From Deltaproteobacteria bacterium (lineage in GTDB: Bacteria > Desulfobacterota > Syntrophia > Syntrophales > UBA5619), in contig JAMDBG010000110.1 in the NCBI GenBank assembly GCA_023487865.1, forward strand, positions 1 through 29,440: a DNA stretch of 29,440 nt. The letters are read 5' to 3'. Below the pieces are notes generated by a model. That model made no database searches. It worked only from the letters and a program-made list of their open reading frames with translations, and was not told where the DNA came from. How positions within the stretch are numbered: position 1 is the first letter of the stretch; the number at the start of each line of letters is the position of its first letter. Both the position numbers and the translations under genes were made by a program. Shown here piece by piece: positions 1 through 10,118 of this stretch.

Positions 1-21
1 GGCGGGGTAAAGGAGTTGATC

Positions 22-1149
22 ATGTACAATCCCTTCTTCGCATCCGGCCCCTGCAGCAAGAGACCCGCCTGGAGCCTTGAGGCCCTGAGGGACGCCGCTG
101 TCGGACGGTCTCACCGTTCCGCGCCGGGGAAAGAGAAGCTGTCTCAGGCCATCCGGGAAACGGTGAGGATCCTCGGAATCCCGGCAGACTATCTTGTCGG
201 CATCATGCCCGCCTCGGATACGGGGGCCTTTGAAGCCGCCATGTGGAGCCTTCTGGGTGCACGGCCGGTGACTGTGTTGGTATGGGAAAGTTTCTCGGAG
301 GGATGGGCGACGGACATCGCCAAGCAGTTGAAGCTCAACCCCACGATACAACGGGCCGATTACGGACAGATCCCCGATCTCAACGCCGTTAACTGGGAAC
401 ACGATGTGGTCTTCGTCGCCAACGGGACGACCAGTGGCGTGAAGGTCCCTCATTGGGACTGGATACCGGCCGACCGCAAGGGGCTCTCCCTCTGCGATGC
501 GACGAGCGCGGCCTTCGCCATGCCGATCGACTGGTCGAAGACGGATGTGGTCACCTTTTCCTGGCAGAAATGTCTCGGCGGTGAGGCCGGTCACGGAATG
601 CTGGTCCTCAGTCCGCGGGCCGTCGCGCGCCTCGAATCTTACGACCCGCCCTGGCCGCTCCCGAAGATCTTCCGTATGAAGAAAGGCGGCAAGATCAACC
701 GGGCGATCTTCGAGGGAGACACGATCAACACCCCCTCCCTTCTGTGCGTGGAAGACTACCTGGACGCCCTGAAATGGGCCGGCGGGATCGGTCTCGAAGG
801 CCTCATCCAAAAAAGCAAGGCCAACCTCCGGGTTGTGGAGGAATGGGTCGCAAAGAACGACTGGATCGCATTTCTCGCCGCATCGGCGGAGATCCGGTCC
901 AACACGTCGGTCTGTCTGTCCGTAGTCAGCGACAAGGTCAGGGCGCTCCCGAAGGAGGAACAGGCAAAGTTCCTCAAGGGGATCGCCGGCGAGTTGGGTA
1001 AAAGAAAGGCGGCCTACGATATGGGTTCTTACAAGGATGCGCCGCCGGGATTCCGCTTCTGGTGCGGCCCCACCCTTGACCCTAAGGACATCCGCGCCGC
1101 TGTCGAGGAGTTAGAGAAGGTGTACCGGGAAAGGATCGCCGCACTTTAG
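22..1149 (+). CDS. serC: Phosphoserine aminotransferase
   Basis: PLP-dependent aminotransferase that converts 3-phosphohydroxypyruvate and glutamate to phosphoserine, the second step of serine synthesis in the cytoplasm. The 375-residue protein starts near its N-terminus with [11 protein letters not shown], typical of the SerC subgroup found in alphaproteobacteria, archaea and some deltaproteobacteria. The likely PLP lysine is K183 in [14 protein letters not shown] chose ATG at 22 because AAAGGAG lies six bases upstream; a TTG at 16 sits directly against that Shine-Dalgarno sequence. The next gene, serA, supplies its substrate and begins 24 bases after the stop, so the two probably form an operon. 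Length and motifs are complete. The family is confident; the exact subgroup is from memory. Confidence 0.95.
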   Translation: MYNPFFASGPCSKRPAWSLEALRDAAVGRSHRSAPGKEKLSQAIRETVRILGIPADYLVGIMPASDTGAFEAAMWSLLGARPVTVLVWESFSEGWATDIAKQLKLNPTIQRADYGQIPDLNAVNWEHDVVFVANGTTSGVKVPHWDWIPADRKGLSLCDATSAAFAMPIDWSKTDVVTFSWQKCLGGEAGHGMLVLSPRAVARLESYDPPWPLPKIFRMKKGGKINRAIFEGDTINTPSLLCVEDYLDALKWAGGIGLEGLIQKSKANLRVVEEWVAKNDWIAFLAASAEIRSNTSVCLSVVSDKVRALPKEEQAKFLKGIAGELGKRKAAYDMGSYKDAPPGFRFWCGPTLDPKDIRAAVEELEKVYRERIAAL

Positions 1150-1173
1150 CGGCAGGGAAAAGGGTGACGACTC

Positions 1174-2757
1174 ATGAAACGGATACTGATCAGCGACAGT
1201 CTCTCTCCCGAAGGCATTGAAATATTCAAGAAGACGCCGGGGATCGAAGTCGACGTCCGGACCAAGATGACCCCTGATGAACTCAAATCGGTCATCAAAG
1301 ATTACGACGCCCTGGTCATAAGGAGCGCCACACGGGTGACGCAGGAGGTGATCGATTGCGCCGGGGTACTTTCCGTTGTGGGCCGGGCGGGCATCGGTCT
1401 GGACAACGTGGATATCCCTGCAGCCAGCAAACGTGGCATTGTTGTGATGAATACCCCGGGAGGCAACGCCGTCACGACGGGAGAGCATACGATCGCCATG
1501 ATGCTCTCCCTGGTCCGTCAGATCCCCCAGGCAACGGCATCCATGAAGGCCGGCAAATGGGAAAAAGGCAAATTCACCGGGCATGAGTTCCTCAATAAGA
1601 CCCTCGGGATCATCGGCACCGGGAGGGTCGGCAGCATCGTCGCCGACCGGGCCCGGGGATTGAAAATGAAGGTCCTCGCCTATGATCCGTTTATCGCCCC
1701 GGAAGCGGCTGAGAAGATGGGGATCGTTCTGGCCAGCCTGGATGAAATATTCACCCAGGCCGATATCATCACGGTCCATACCCCCATGACAAAGGAGACC
1801 AAAGGATTGATCAATGCGGCGGCCTTTGCCCGGATGAAAAAAGGTGTCTACATCGTCAACTGCGCCCGGGGCGGGATCGTCAGCGAGAAGGACCTTTACG
1901 ACGCCCTGATATCCGGCAAGGTCACAGGCGCCGCACTGGACGTCTTCGAGGAGGAGCCGACAAAGAACACGGCGCTCATCGCGCTCGACAATGTCATCTG
2001 CACCCCCCATTTGGGCGCCTCAACCGACGAAGCACAGATCAATGTAGCCATTGCCATCGCCGAGCAGATCTGCGCTTACCTGACGACCGGCGAGATCAAG
2101 GGCGCCGTAAATTTCCCCTCGGTCAGCGCCGAGCTCCTCGCCGTGATCCGGCCCTATCTGAACCTGGCGGAGAAGCTGGGAAAGTTCGAGGCCCAGCTTG
2201 TCTCCGGCGCCATCAAGGAGGTCATCATCGAGTACAGCGGCGAAATCCTCAATTACAACGTCGCACCGATTACGATCTCTCTGCTCAAGGGGCTCCTCAC
2301 TCCCATCCTCAACGAGAGCGTCAATTACATCAACGCCCCGCTCATCGCCCGGGAAAGGGGCATCAACGTCGTCGAGGCGAAGAGCAGCGAGGTGAAGGAC
2401 TACACGAGCATGATCTCCGTCACCATCAGGACCGCGCAGGGCGATGCCTATGCCGCGGGCACCATCTTCGGACGCCAGGAGCCGCGGATCGTAAGGATCA
2501 ATAAATTCACCGTGGAGGTCATCCCGGAAGGACGCATGTTTGTCATGTTCAACCACGACAAACCCGGCGTCATCGGCAACATCGGCACGACTCTCGGTCA
2601 GAACGGCGTCAACATCTCACGGCTCCACCTGAGCCGAGCCCAGGTGGACGGCAAGGCAATGGTCGTCCTGAGTACCGACAGCATGGTTTCGCCGGATGTG
2701 ATCGAGAAGCTCCGGCAGCTGCCGCACGTGATCTCGGTCACCGATTTGGAAATGTAA
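1174..2757 (+). CDS. serA: D-3-phosphoglycerate dehydrogenase, long ACT-domain form
   Basis: NAD-dependent oxidation of 3-phosphoglycerate to 3-phosphohydroxypyruvate, the first committed step of serine synthesis. The 527 residues match the long form of the family: a split substrate-binding domain, a Rossmann domain with GIIGTGRVG (about 145-153), an intervening domain (about 320-450), and a C-terminal ACT domain from about 455 (MFVMFNHDKPGVIGNIG) that usually senses serine. The catalytic triad is visible as R232 (NCARGG), E261 (VFEEEP) and H279 (CTPHLGAS). The ATG at 1174 follows an AGGG-type ribosome site. It is co-directional with serC and purA, and allosteric inhibition by serine is expected from the family. 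Confidence 0.97.
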   Translation: MKRILISDSLSPEGIEIFKKTPGIEVDVRTKMTPDELKSVIKDYDALVIRSATRVTQEVIDCAGVLSVVGRAGIGLDNVDIPAASKRGIVVMNTPGGNAVTTGEHTIAMMLSLVRQIPQATASMKAGKWEKGKFTGHEFLNKTLGIIGTGRVGSIVADRARGLKMKVLAYDPFIAPEAAEKMGIVLASLDEIFTQADIITVHTPMTKETKGLINAAAFARMKKGVYIVNCARGGIVSEKDLYDALISGKVTGAALDVFEEEPTKNTALIALDNVICTPHLGASTDEAQINVAIAIAEQICAYLTTGEIKGAVNFPSVSAELLAVIRPYLNLAEKLGKFEAQLVSGAIKEVIIEYSGEILNYNVAPITISLLKGLLTPILNESVNYINAPLIARERGINVVEAKSSEVKDYTSMISVTIRTAQGDAYAAGTIFGRQEPRIVRINKFTVEVIPEGRMFVMFNHDKPGVIGNIGTTLGQNGVNISRLHLSRAQVDGKAMVVLSTDSMVSPDVIEKLRQLPHVISVTDLEM

Positions 2758-4104
<1,347 letters not shown>

Positions 4105-4140
4105 AGGGGAAAAGGGATCACCGGCCGTTCATGTTTCCTC

Positions 4141-4169
4141 TTGACAACCTTCGCTCGTTACTGTTAAAA
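4141..4169 (+). promoter_or_regulatory. Probable sigma-70 promoter of tRNA-Lys
   Basis: A perfect -35 box TTGACA (4141-4146) is followed after 17 bases by TTAAAA (4164-4169), a weaker -10. Transcription would start about 10 bases before the mature tRNA 5' end. The position and spacing support a dedicated promoter for the tRNA. Confidence 0.6.
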
Positions 4170-4187
4170 GAACGGTCTTTTCCATCA

Positions 4188-4265
4188 GGGGTCGTTAGCT
4201 CAGTCCGGTAGAGCAGCGGACTTTTAATCCGTTGGTCGCGGGTCCGATTCCCGCACGACCCACCA
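4188..4265 (+). tRNA. tRNA-Lys (anticodon TTT), CCA encoded; probable island attachment site
   Basis: The cloverleaf folds fully: acceptor GGGTCGT/ACGACCC, D arm GCTC/GAGC with GG in the loop, anticodon stem GCGGA/TCCGT around the loop CTTTTAA (anticodon TTT, lysine), T stem GCGGG/CCCGC, discriminator A and encoded CCA at 4263-4265. One oddity is the T loop, TCCGATT, where the base at position 55 is C and not the near-universal T (pseudouridine). An integrase gene ends 8 bases downstream in the opposite direction, so the 3' half is probably the attachment core of the island and may have been supplied by it. Confidence 0.96.
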
Positions 4266-4272
4266 AACAAAA

Positions 4273-5367
4273 TCAGGGGGTTACAAGTCGTAACAACGGT
4301 TTGTGACCCCTGTTTTTTTGTAATTGTGATAAATTTGTGATAAACGGCTGCTTGATGTTGTCCATAACCTCAATTGCAGATCTAAGACTTTCAGGGTAGT
4401 GGTGTGCATATCTCTGAACCATCGAAACACTCTTCCATCTCCCCAGCTTTTGCACCTCATAGATCCCAACGCCACCTTGAATCAATCGAGTAGCAAAGGT
4501 GTGCCGAAGATCATGAAAGCGAAGGTCGTTGATACCCGCTTTTTCAATAGCTCTATCATATGACCTTAAGAGATTTCTAAACTGTAGCGGCCTGAACAAT
4601 TGATTGTAAAAGACATTATCAATTTCGTTTCTGCGAAGTTTTTTTCTTTCCCTCAGCACCTCAACAGCCGTCTCATTCAGCGGAAGGGTATCGACGCACC
4701 GGTTTTTTTGCTCATAAATCGTTATGGTCCTTCTGTCCATGTCTACCTGTGGCCACTTTAGATTAATGATCTCGCCCTGACGTAGACCAGTGCTGATGGC
4801 AAAAACAATAATTTCCTTAAGCCACTTTGCTGACACTTTTAGAAGCAGTTTCTCTTCCTCCAAGGTCAACCAGCGTTCGATTATATTGTTCACTCTTTCC
4901 TTCTTCACCCTCTTAATAGGATTGTCATCTATCCACTCCCATTCTCGGATGGCGATATTGAATGCATGGCTCATCAGGGTCAGTTCATAATTGATGGTAC
5001 GGGGTGAAGCACCTTCAGCTCTTCGTTGAACCTTATAATCTGAAACCATCACCGATGTGATATCAGGAAGATACTTGTCCCTAAAGGACTTGAGTAAATG
5101 GGCTGCCAGACTTTTATCCCTCTTATTGGATGATTTTGCCTTATTGACGACCGAATATTCTTCAAGATATTTTTTCATTAGGTCTCCGAATGTGCAATCC
5201 TCACCAGGCAGCTTCTCAAACCACTTTCCTTCCGCAATTTCCCCCTTCAATTTGTCAAAGATCCGTTGGGCCAGCTTCTGATCTTCCGTTTCAGTTGACC
5301 TTCTATACTGCTCACCATTGTGCGTAAAGCTCATCCACCAGACCGAGCCTCTCTTATACAGAGCCAT
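4273..5367 (-). CDS. int: Tyrosine site-specific integrase of the island
   Basis: Phage-type tyrosine recombinase that inserts and excises the element at tRNA-Lys. The 364 residues contain an N-terminal arm-binding region (about 1-50, GSVWWMSFTHNGEQYRRST), a SAM-like core-binding domain (about 57-155), and a catalytic domain with R196 (STGLRQGE), a lysine in the beta-hairpin near 221, H285-x-x-R288 (FHDLRHTFA), W311 (LGRWKS) and the nucleophile Y320 (VQRYAHH). The start has an ideal AAAGGAGGT six bases upstream. The stop is 8 bases from the encoded CCA of the tRNA, and the last codons lie in the tRNA terminator. The gene is AT-richer than the core genes. Confidence 0.95.
   Translation of the reverse strand: MALYKRGSVWWMSFTHNGEQYRRSTETEDQKLAQRIFDKLKGEIAEGKWFEKLPGEDCTFGDLMKKYLEEYSVVNKAKSSNKRDKSLAAHLLKSFRDKYLPDITSVMVSDYKVQRRAEGASPRTINYELTLMSHAFNIAIREWEWIDDNPIKRVKKERVNNIIERWLTLEEEKLLLKVSAKWLKEIIVFAISTGLRQGEIINLKWPQVDMDRRTITIYEQKNRCVDTLPLNETAVEVLRERKKLRRNEIDNVFYNQLFRPLQFRNLLRSYDRAIEKAGINDLRFHDLRHTFATRLIQGGVGIYEVQKLGRWKSVSMVQRYAHHYPESLRSAIEVMDNIKQPFITNLSQLQKNRGHKPLLRLVTP
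4274..4319 (+). terminator. Rho-independent terminator of tRNA-Lys, inside the integrase 3' end
   Basis: CAGGGG(G)TTACAA at 4274-4286 pairs with TTGTGACCCCTG at 4301-4312, about 12 pairs with one bulged G and one wobble, followed by seven T. It terminates + strand transcripts leaving the tRNA. The same DNA codes the last residues of the integrase on the other strand, so the two genes overlap convergently through the terminator. Confidence 0.8.
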
Positions 5368-5428
5368 TATTGACCTCCTTTCTGAGGCCCTTAATCCGGT
5401 CTGATTTCCCGTAAAAGGGAGTATAGCC

Positions 5429-5761
5429 CTACCCTGTCAGACCGTCAATGGTCTTTCTTACAACCTTATCGATATATTGGTTTCGCCTGCTGGATATAAA
5501 CATTCTCTTAGATTTGTGTTGTGGATTCCTTACAATTACTTTTTTTGCTTCCATCCATAAATCGACATCCTCTCTCTTAAACCGTATAAGGCGACCTATT
5601 CTATAATGAGGGATATCACCGGATTCGACCATCGCATAAAGCGTTTTAGTTTTAATGTTCAGATAGGCTGATATGTCGTCAATTTTCAAATACTCATTGA
5701 CGTTTCTATTTTCCTGGGCTTTGGTGGTTGCCGATTCATATCCTTCCATGGAGGTCAACAT
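5429..5761 (-). CDS. Helix-turn-helix DNA-binding protein, excisionase-like
   Basis: Small protein (110 residues) with a MerR/excisionase-type winged helix-turn-helix at about 22-72: YLKIDDISAYLNIKTKTLY, then the GDIPHYRIGRLIRFKREDVD signature of the helix_turn_helix_17 family. Such proteins act as recombination directionality factors or local repressors. The ATG at 5761 follows GGGGGGAAGT and overlaps the stop of the upstream primase gene by 7 bases, implying coupled translation; a longer open frame to 5839 lies inside the primase gene and is unlikely. It sits between primase and integrase, as expected for Xis, but a purely regulatory role is possible. Confidence 0.8.
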   Translation of the reverse strand: MLTSMEGYESATTKAQENRNVNEYLKIDDISAYLNIKTKTLYAMVESGDIPHYRIGRLIRFKREDVDLWMEAKKVIVRNPQHKSKRMFISSRRNQYIDKVVRKTIDGLTG

Positions 5762-6777
5762 ACTTCCCCCCGATTCCGTCGTTTTGCGAATAAGTGACAC
5801 TCTGCAAGACAGAAGCGTGCCACTTCCGGGGTCTCGCACCCATAAGCCTGATAGTAATTCCGGTAAGCACAGGTAGCTTGTTCCACGATTTCTTGGTCAG
5901 TAATAATCCGCTTTCCATCATCCGGCTTGTTCTTCAGTGACCATGTTTTTAAAACTGACACCGTGGCGTCAAACGGCAAGCCTATCCTTCTGAGTTGTAC
6001 CGCCAATCGAAAGCAACTGGATCGCTGGAACTGGGTCACGCCATTCTGGAGCATACTTTGAGTACATAGCGGAAGCCCTGTACCTTGGACCGGTCGCTCT
6101 TTGGATTGATTTGTTCGATTATCTGGAGGTTGCTGACCTGTTAGCCCATTGATTTCGATGATATCATCCAGAATGGATTCTTCTACGCGCTGGATTGATT
6201 CAAGGAAGTCCCATTGATTCTGATGCGGCTTCATTGTTTCGGGTTCAATGAACACGGTCTTGCCCTCTGGAACCAATCTGCCAAAGAGTGGAGCATAGAT
6301 AAAATTCCCGAAAGAAACTTGAGAATTCAAAGAGTTTTGTTTGGGGAATATTTCAGTCTGGGCAGAATCAATATCCTTCATGATAGTCTTTACGACCAAT
6401 CGAGCCTTATCCGCCTTCACACCGTGTTCATTGAAGAATATCCAAACATGAAATCCCTTGGATTTACTGATTTCAATATATGCGGGCAAACGATAATGAT
6501 GAGCTGCCCTGATAAATTCCAAGGGCTTTGAAGAATCATGATTGTCAAAGTCTGTTACGATAGCCTTTGTAATATCGTTTACGAGAAGATAGACCCCATA
6601 ATGCCTCTTCCCTTTGAGATGGGTGAGGATAGTCTCAGAGGTTACAAGCCGTTTCTCTTGCCAGGAACGACCCGTATCAGGATCATACGTACCGAAAACA
6701 TTTGGTAACCCTGAGAAATATCTCTTAAAAAGGGCGATCTTTTCTGCTATGGTTCTTTTATTCGTTTCATCCATCAT
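5755..6777 (-). CDS. Archaeo-eukaryotic-type primase, TOTE-like
   Basis: Predicted primase of the AEP superfamily, closest by eye to the primase domain of TOTE conflict systems. Visible motifs are the metal-binding D76-x-D78 in IVTDFDNHD, KSKGFHVWIFF with the nucleotide-binding His at about 110, and the family hallmark EIFPKQN with FGNFIYAPLFGRL (about 143-168). The C-terminal third (about 235-340) is helical with LAVQLRRIG and a cysteine cluster C-x8-C-x3-C near the end, which could bind zinc or an Fe-S cluster. The start is one of three adjacent ATGs at 6780, 6777 or 6774; GGTGG spacing favours 6777 or 6774. No helicase or nuclease is fused. It probably initiates replication of the element. 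Confidence 0.82.
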   Translation of the reverse strand: MMDETNKRTIAEKIALFKRYFSGLPNVFGTYDPDTGRSWQEKRLVTSETILTHLKGKRHYGVYLLVNDITKAIVTDFDNHDSSKPLEFIRAAHHYRLPAYIEISKSKGFHVWIFFNEHGVKADKARLVVKTIMKDIDSAQTEIFPKQNSLNSQVSFGNFIYAPLFGRLVPEGKTVFIEPETMKPHQNQWDFLESIQRVEESILDDIIEINGLTGQQPPDNRTNQSKERPVQGTGLPLCTQSMLQNGVTQFQRSSCFRLAVQLRRIGLPFDATVSVLKTWSLKNKPDDGKRIITDQEIVEQATCAYRNYYQAYGCETPEVARFCLAECHLFAKRRNRGEVC

Positions 6778-6934
6778 CATATCCACCCAATAGGGACTTG
6801 CACATACGCGTTGACTTGATTCATAATATGTGCGGATGGAACCGGATCGTTGTTTCAGATGGATGATGATGCGAGGCATGAGTATGAGTTCAACAGAATA
6901 GCGAGTAACAGAAAATTTTATATGAGGTAAATTC

Positions 6935-7213
6935 ATGAACAAATCAGAACTTATTGCAGCATTGGCCCAGAAAGAAAGCCTAACCGAAAAACAGGCCACA
7001 GACATCGTGAATTTAATATTCACGGGATTTTTGGAAACACTTAAATCTGATGGCAGAATTGAAATCAGGGGATTCGGCAGCTTTACGGTAAGGAATTACT
7101 GTTCCTATACAGGCAGGAATCCTAAAACTGGGGTAAAAACGAAGGTGAGAGAGAAGAAATTGCCTTTCTTCAAGGTAGGCAAAGAACTGAAAAAGAGGGT
7201 CAACCGTAGATAG
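6935..7213 (+). CDS. HU/IHF-family DNA-bending protein
   Basis: A 92-residue histone-like protein of normal family length. It has the N-terminal helices MNKSELIAALAQKESLTEKQA, the signature GRIEIRGFGSFTVR (about 51-64) and the DNA-gripping arm with GRNPKTG (about 71-77), ending in a basic tail. It would act as a dimer to bend DNA, possibly assisting integration/excision or replication of the element. GAGGT lies about 8 bases upstream of the ATG. It is the only + strand gene in the left 14 kb of the island and is divergent from the primase, so the gap 6778-6934 should hold both promoters; I see no strong boxes there. Confidence 0.95.
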   Translation: MNKSELIAALAQKESLTEKQATDIVNLIFTGFLETLKSDGRIEIRGFGSFTVRNYCSYTGRNPKTGVKTKVREKKLPFFKVGKELKKRVNRR

Positions 7214-7245
7214 GGCTTATTAAGATATTCCCGGTATGGTGTGGG

Positions 7246-7269
7246 GGCGAAGGCCGTGAGGCCTTCGCC
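7246..7269. terminator. Perfect 10-bp hairpin between convergent genes
   Basis: GGCGAAGGCC (7246-7255) and GGCCTTCGCC (7260-7269) form a perfect stem closed by GTGA, a GNRA tetraloop. It lies between the stop of the HU-like gene and the stop of the ribonucleotide reductase gene. No T-run follows on either strand, so a bidirectional terminator or mRNA 3' stabiliser is inferred from position only. Confidence 0.5.
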
Positions 7270-7279
7270 TATCCCGAAA

Positions 7280-9493
7280 TTAAGGACACTCGCTGTGTCC
7301 GCATGAACGGCATAAGGGGCAGCGCATTTCATACGTAATTCGCCCTCCACATATACGGCAGGCGCCTTTGATCAATGGCTTTGTTACAACCGTTTCAGGA
7401 ACGGTATGACCATTAGAAGACATGTGACTTTTTATGGCCTTGGCTACTGCATCAGCGCAGGAAAGGATCTTGTTTTCACCGAATCCTGAAGGTGAATGGC
7501 AGGAAATGTCCAGGAGCTGCTTGATTACCTGGACCGGCTGAACCCCACTCCGCCAGGCTAGGGAAACCATCCGCCCGATGGCCTCGCTCTGAGATGCGGC
7601 GCAGCCGCCTGCTTTACCCATGGTTGTGAACAACTCAAACGGTCCGTTTTGGTCATCATTAATGGTGATGTATATTGTGCCGCAACCAGTCTGTTCCTTG
7701 AAAGTTCGACCATTAAGAATTGTTGGGCGAACACGAACGAAGTTATCCTGTGATGTGTCAGTTTCTGGCTTTTTCGTTGTGGAAAGAACCTGGCGATCCC
7801 TCGATCCGTCCCGATAGATCGTAACACCCTTGCAATCCATCTTATAGGCCAGTTCGTATACCTTCCTGACTTCCTCGATCGTCGCGGTTTTGGGTAAATT
7901 TACCGTCTTACTGACGGCATTGTCGGTGTTTTTCTGGAATGCCGCCTGCATCCGGATATGATCCTCCGGTGTGATGTCGTGGGCGGTAACGAACAACGAG
8001 CGAAGGTCGGCGGGAATCTCCTGGATACCCTGAATCGTGCCGTGTTCCGCTATCCTTTCCATAAGTCCAGCGGAATAGAAGCCTCTTTCCTTAGCTATTC
8101 TCTCAAACAAGGGATGGACTTCAATCATTGCTTGGTCATCGAGAACCGTCCGGACAAAGGAAACAGCATAAAGAGGCTCGATCCCCGATGAGGTATTAGC
8201 GATGATGGAGATCGTTCCCGTCGGGGCAATGGTGGTCACGGTCGCATTTCTGATCGCAGGCATTTGCCGCTGAGCAAAAAGGGATCCCTTGAAATTCGGA
8301 AATGCGCCTCTCTCGTTGGCTAAAAAACTGGAAGCCTTATGCCCTTCATTATTAATAAACGCCATCACTTTTTCTCCCAACTCAAGGGCCTGTTCGGAGT
8401 TATAAGGAATCTTCAAGGCAATGAGCATATCTGCCCATCCCATGACGCCCAGGCCGATTTTTCGGTTCCCTTTGGTCATCGCGGCTATCTGGGGCAGAGG
8501 ATAACGATTGAGTTCGATCACGTTGTCCAGAAAATGTACGGCCGGGTGCACGACCTCTTTGAGCCGCTGCCAATCGACTTGACCATCCTTCACCATCAAC
8601 CCCAGGTTAATGGATCCCAGGTTACATGATTCATAAGGGAGCAAAGGCTGTTCGCCGCAAGGATTGGTCGATTCGATGCTGCCTATATGTGGGGTAGGAT
8701 TGAACCTGTTGATGCGGTCAATGAAGATAATTCCTGGATCTCCGTTTTCCCAAGCCTGTTTTACGATAAGATCGAATACCTCCCTGGCTTTGAGAGTGCC
8801 GGTGATTTCTTTGTTGCGGGGATTGATCAGCGGGTATGATTCGTTCTGTTCAAGGGCTATCATGAAGGTGTCGGTCAAACCCACCGAGATATTGAAATTG
8901 TTCAGTTGCGTCTGGTCGGCCTTGCACTTGATAAAATCGAGAATATCCGGATGATCCACCCGCAGGAGACCCATGTTGGCGCCTCGTCTGGTACCGCCTT
9001 GCTTGACCGTCTCTGTGGCGATATCGAAGACCCTCATGAAGGAGATGGGGCCGCTGGAAATCCCTGCCGTGGATTGGACCACGTCATTGTGGGGGCGGAG
9101 ATTGGAAAAGGAGAAGCCCGTGCCGCCGCCGGACTTATGGATGAGGGCTGTGTTTTTTACCGCATCGAATATCTCATCCATGGAATCTCCTACGGGTAAA
9201 ACAAAACAGGCTGACAATTGACCCAATTCGCGACCGGCATTCATCAGCGTAGGAGAATTCGGCAGGAACTCCAGATTGGCCATGAGGGAATAGAACCTGT
9301 TCGCCAGGGTCGGTATATCGGTCTCGACATAAAATTTCTTCTCTACCTGGGCAATCGCAACCGCAACACGCCGGAACATGTCAGCAGGGCTTTCTGTGGC
9401 CTGACCGGTATGGTCTTTCTTCAAATATCTTGTTTTAATAATTGTTTCCGCATTGCTCGACAACAGGGGAATCATCCGCTCATGGCTTTCCAT
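7280..9493 (-). CDS. nrdJ: Adenosylcobalamin-dependent (class II) ribonucleotide reductase
   Basis: Reduces ribonucleotides to deoxyribonucleotides with an adenosylcobalamin-generated thiyl radical, independent of oxygen. The 737 residues show LPNSPTLMNAG, SACFVLPVGDS (redox Cys 96), GGGTGFSFS, the active-site motif N277-P-C279-G-E281, the second redox Cys 290 (ESCNLGSINL), TIAPTGTISIIA, and a C-terminal TSCPD domain (CGTIYITIND, GGCAASQSEA). The C-terminus ends in two CxxC-type pairs (CRICGG, CPLCRSCG), probably a zinc ribbon. The start has AAGGAGGGT upstream and overlaps the preceding gene by 14 bases. An element-borne copy may supply dNTPs for its own replication. The last part of a three-gene overlapping operon. 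Confidence 0.95.
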   Translation of the reverse strand: MESHERMIPLLSSNAETIIKTRYLKKDHTGQATESPADMFRRVAVAIAQVEKKFYVETDIPTLANRFYSLMANLEFLPNSPTLMNAGRELGQLSACFVLPVGDSMDEIFDAVKNTALIHKSGGGTGFSFSNLRPHNDVVQSTAGISSGPISFMRVFDIATETVKQGGTRRGANMGLLRVDHPDILDFIKCKADQTQLNNFNISVGLTDTFMIALEQNESYPLINPRNKEITGTLKAREVFDLIVKQAWENGDPGIIFIDRINRFNPTPHIGSIESTNPCGEQPLLPYESCNLGSINLGLMVKDGQVDWQRLKEVVHPAVHFLDNVIELNRYPLPQIAAMTKGNRKIGLGVMGWADMLIALKIPYNSEQALELGEKVMAFINNEGHKASSFLANERGAFPNFKGSLFAQRQMPAIRNATVTTIAPTGTISIIANTSSGIEPLYAVSFVRTVLDDQAMIEVHPLFERIAKERGFYSAGLMERIAEHGTIQGIQEIPADLRSLFVTAHDITPEDHIRMQAAFQKNTDNAVSKTVNLPKTATIEEVRKVYELAYKMDCKGVTIYRDGSRDRQVLSTTKKPETDTSQDNFVRVRPTILNGRTFKEQTGCGTIYITINDDQNGPFELFTTMGKAGGCAASQSEAIGRMVSLAWRSGVQPVQVIKQLLDISCHSPSGFGENKILSCADAVAKAIKSHMSSNGHTVPETVVTKPLIKGACRICGGRITYEMRCPLCRSCGHSECP

Positions 9494-10118
9494 ATGAGTA
9501 CCCTCCTTCGTAATGTTGCTGTGTAAAGAGATCCTGGACCATCCTCTCGGGATGGATCAGGTCTTCAAAATATTCCACCAGCTGTTCCGGTTTCAGGCGC
9601 AGCACTTCCGCTGTCATGTATGGGGACATCCGTTCCCTGTATGTTGCAACGATGCAGCACTGCCTCTTCCACTCCAGGGTTCGAAAATGGCAGACAAAGA
9701 CCCATCGCACGTATTTTCGTCGTTCGATGTCCTTGATGATTTCCGCCAGTTGCATGAGCACGGCCTTCAGATCGTCCGGGTTTCCGGTAAGCGCCAGTCC
9801 CAGGATGCTTCCGTATCTATCGGGACCTTCGACAGCGGAATAGCGATTCAACAAATCAATGCCCTCTGCCAGGGCTTCATCGGTGGAAAATCTCCTTGGA
9901 AGGCGCAGGGCCTCCCCATAGATCCGCTGCACGAACCCGGAAACGACCCTGTTGAAAACCGTGTGTGTCAGAGATTCATCCATGTTGATTTGGAAGCCTC
10001 CGCTGATTGCATCAATAGGATATTCGATCTCCCGGTAGATCCTTTCCGGAGAGAGGAGATCGAGGATCGTCTCGATGACTTTCCCCCCATTCTGCGACAT
10101 CTCAGAAACCATCGTCAT
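9480..10118 (-). CDS. Protein of unknown function between ATPase and RNR
   Basis: I do not recognise this 212-residue protein. It is acidic to neutral and mostly helical by composition, with no signal peptide or membrane segment. A cysteine pair (KRQCCIVATY) sits near residue 150 and the C-terminus is aromatic and glycine-rich (HYEGGYSYGKP). AAGGTG lies 7 bases upstream of the ATG. It overlaps the stop of the ATPase gene by 17 bases and the start of nrdJ by 14 bases, so all three are probably translated in a coupled manner. A helper of the ATPase or of the reductase is possible but not supported by motifs. Confidence 0.8.
   Translation of the reverse strand: MTMVSEMSQNGGKVIETILDLLSPERIYREIEYPIDAISGGFQINMDESLTHTVFNRVVSGFVQRIYGEALRLPRRFSTDEALAEGIDLLNRYSAVEGPDRYGSILGLALTGNPDDLKAVLMQLAEIIKDIERRKYVRWVFVCHFRTLEWKRQCCIVATYRERMSPYMTAEVLRLKPEQLVEYFEDLIHPERMVQDLFTQQHYEGGYSYGKP

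Noticed and set aside
1111..2010. 299-codon open frame on the minus strand
   Set aside because: It lies antisense within serA, which has all catalytic motifs. Such long antisense frames are common in GC-rich genes.
5762..5839. Longer N-terminus for the helix-turn-helix (excisionase-like) protein
   Set aside because: It lies within the end of the primase gene in another frame; ATG 5761 has a purine-rich ribosome site.
6778..7023. Extended N-terminus of the primase up to 7023
   Set aside because: It would overlap the HU-like gene on the other strand and has no primase-like residues; a ribosome site supports the start at about 6777.
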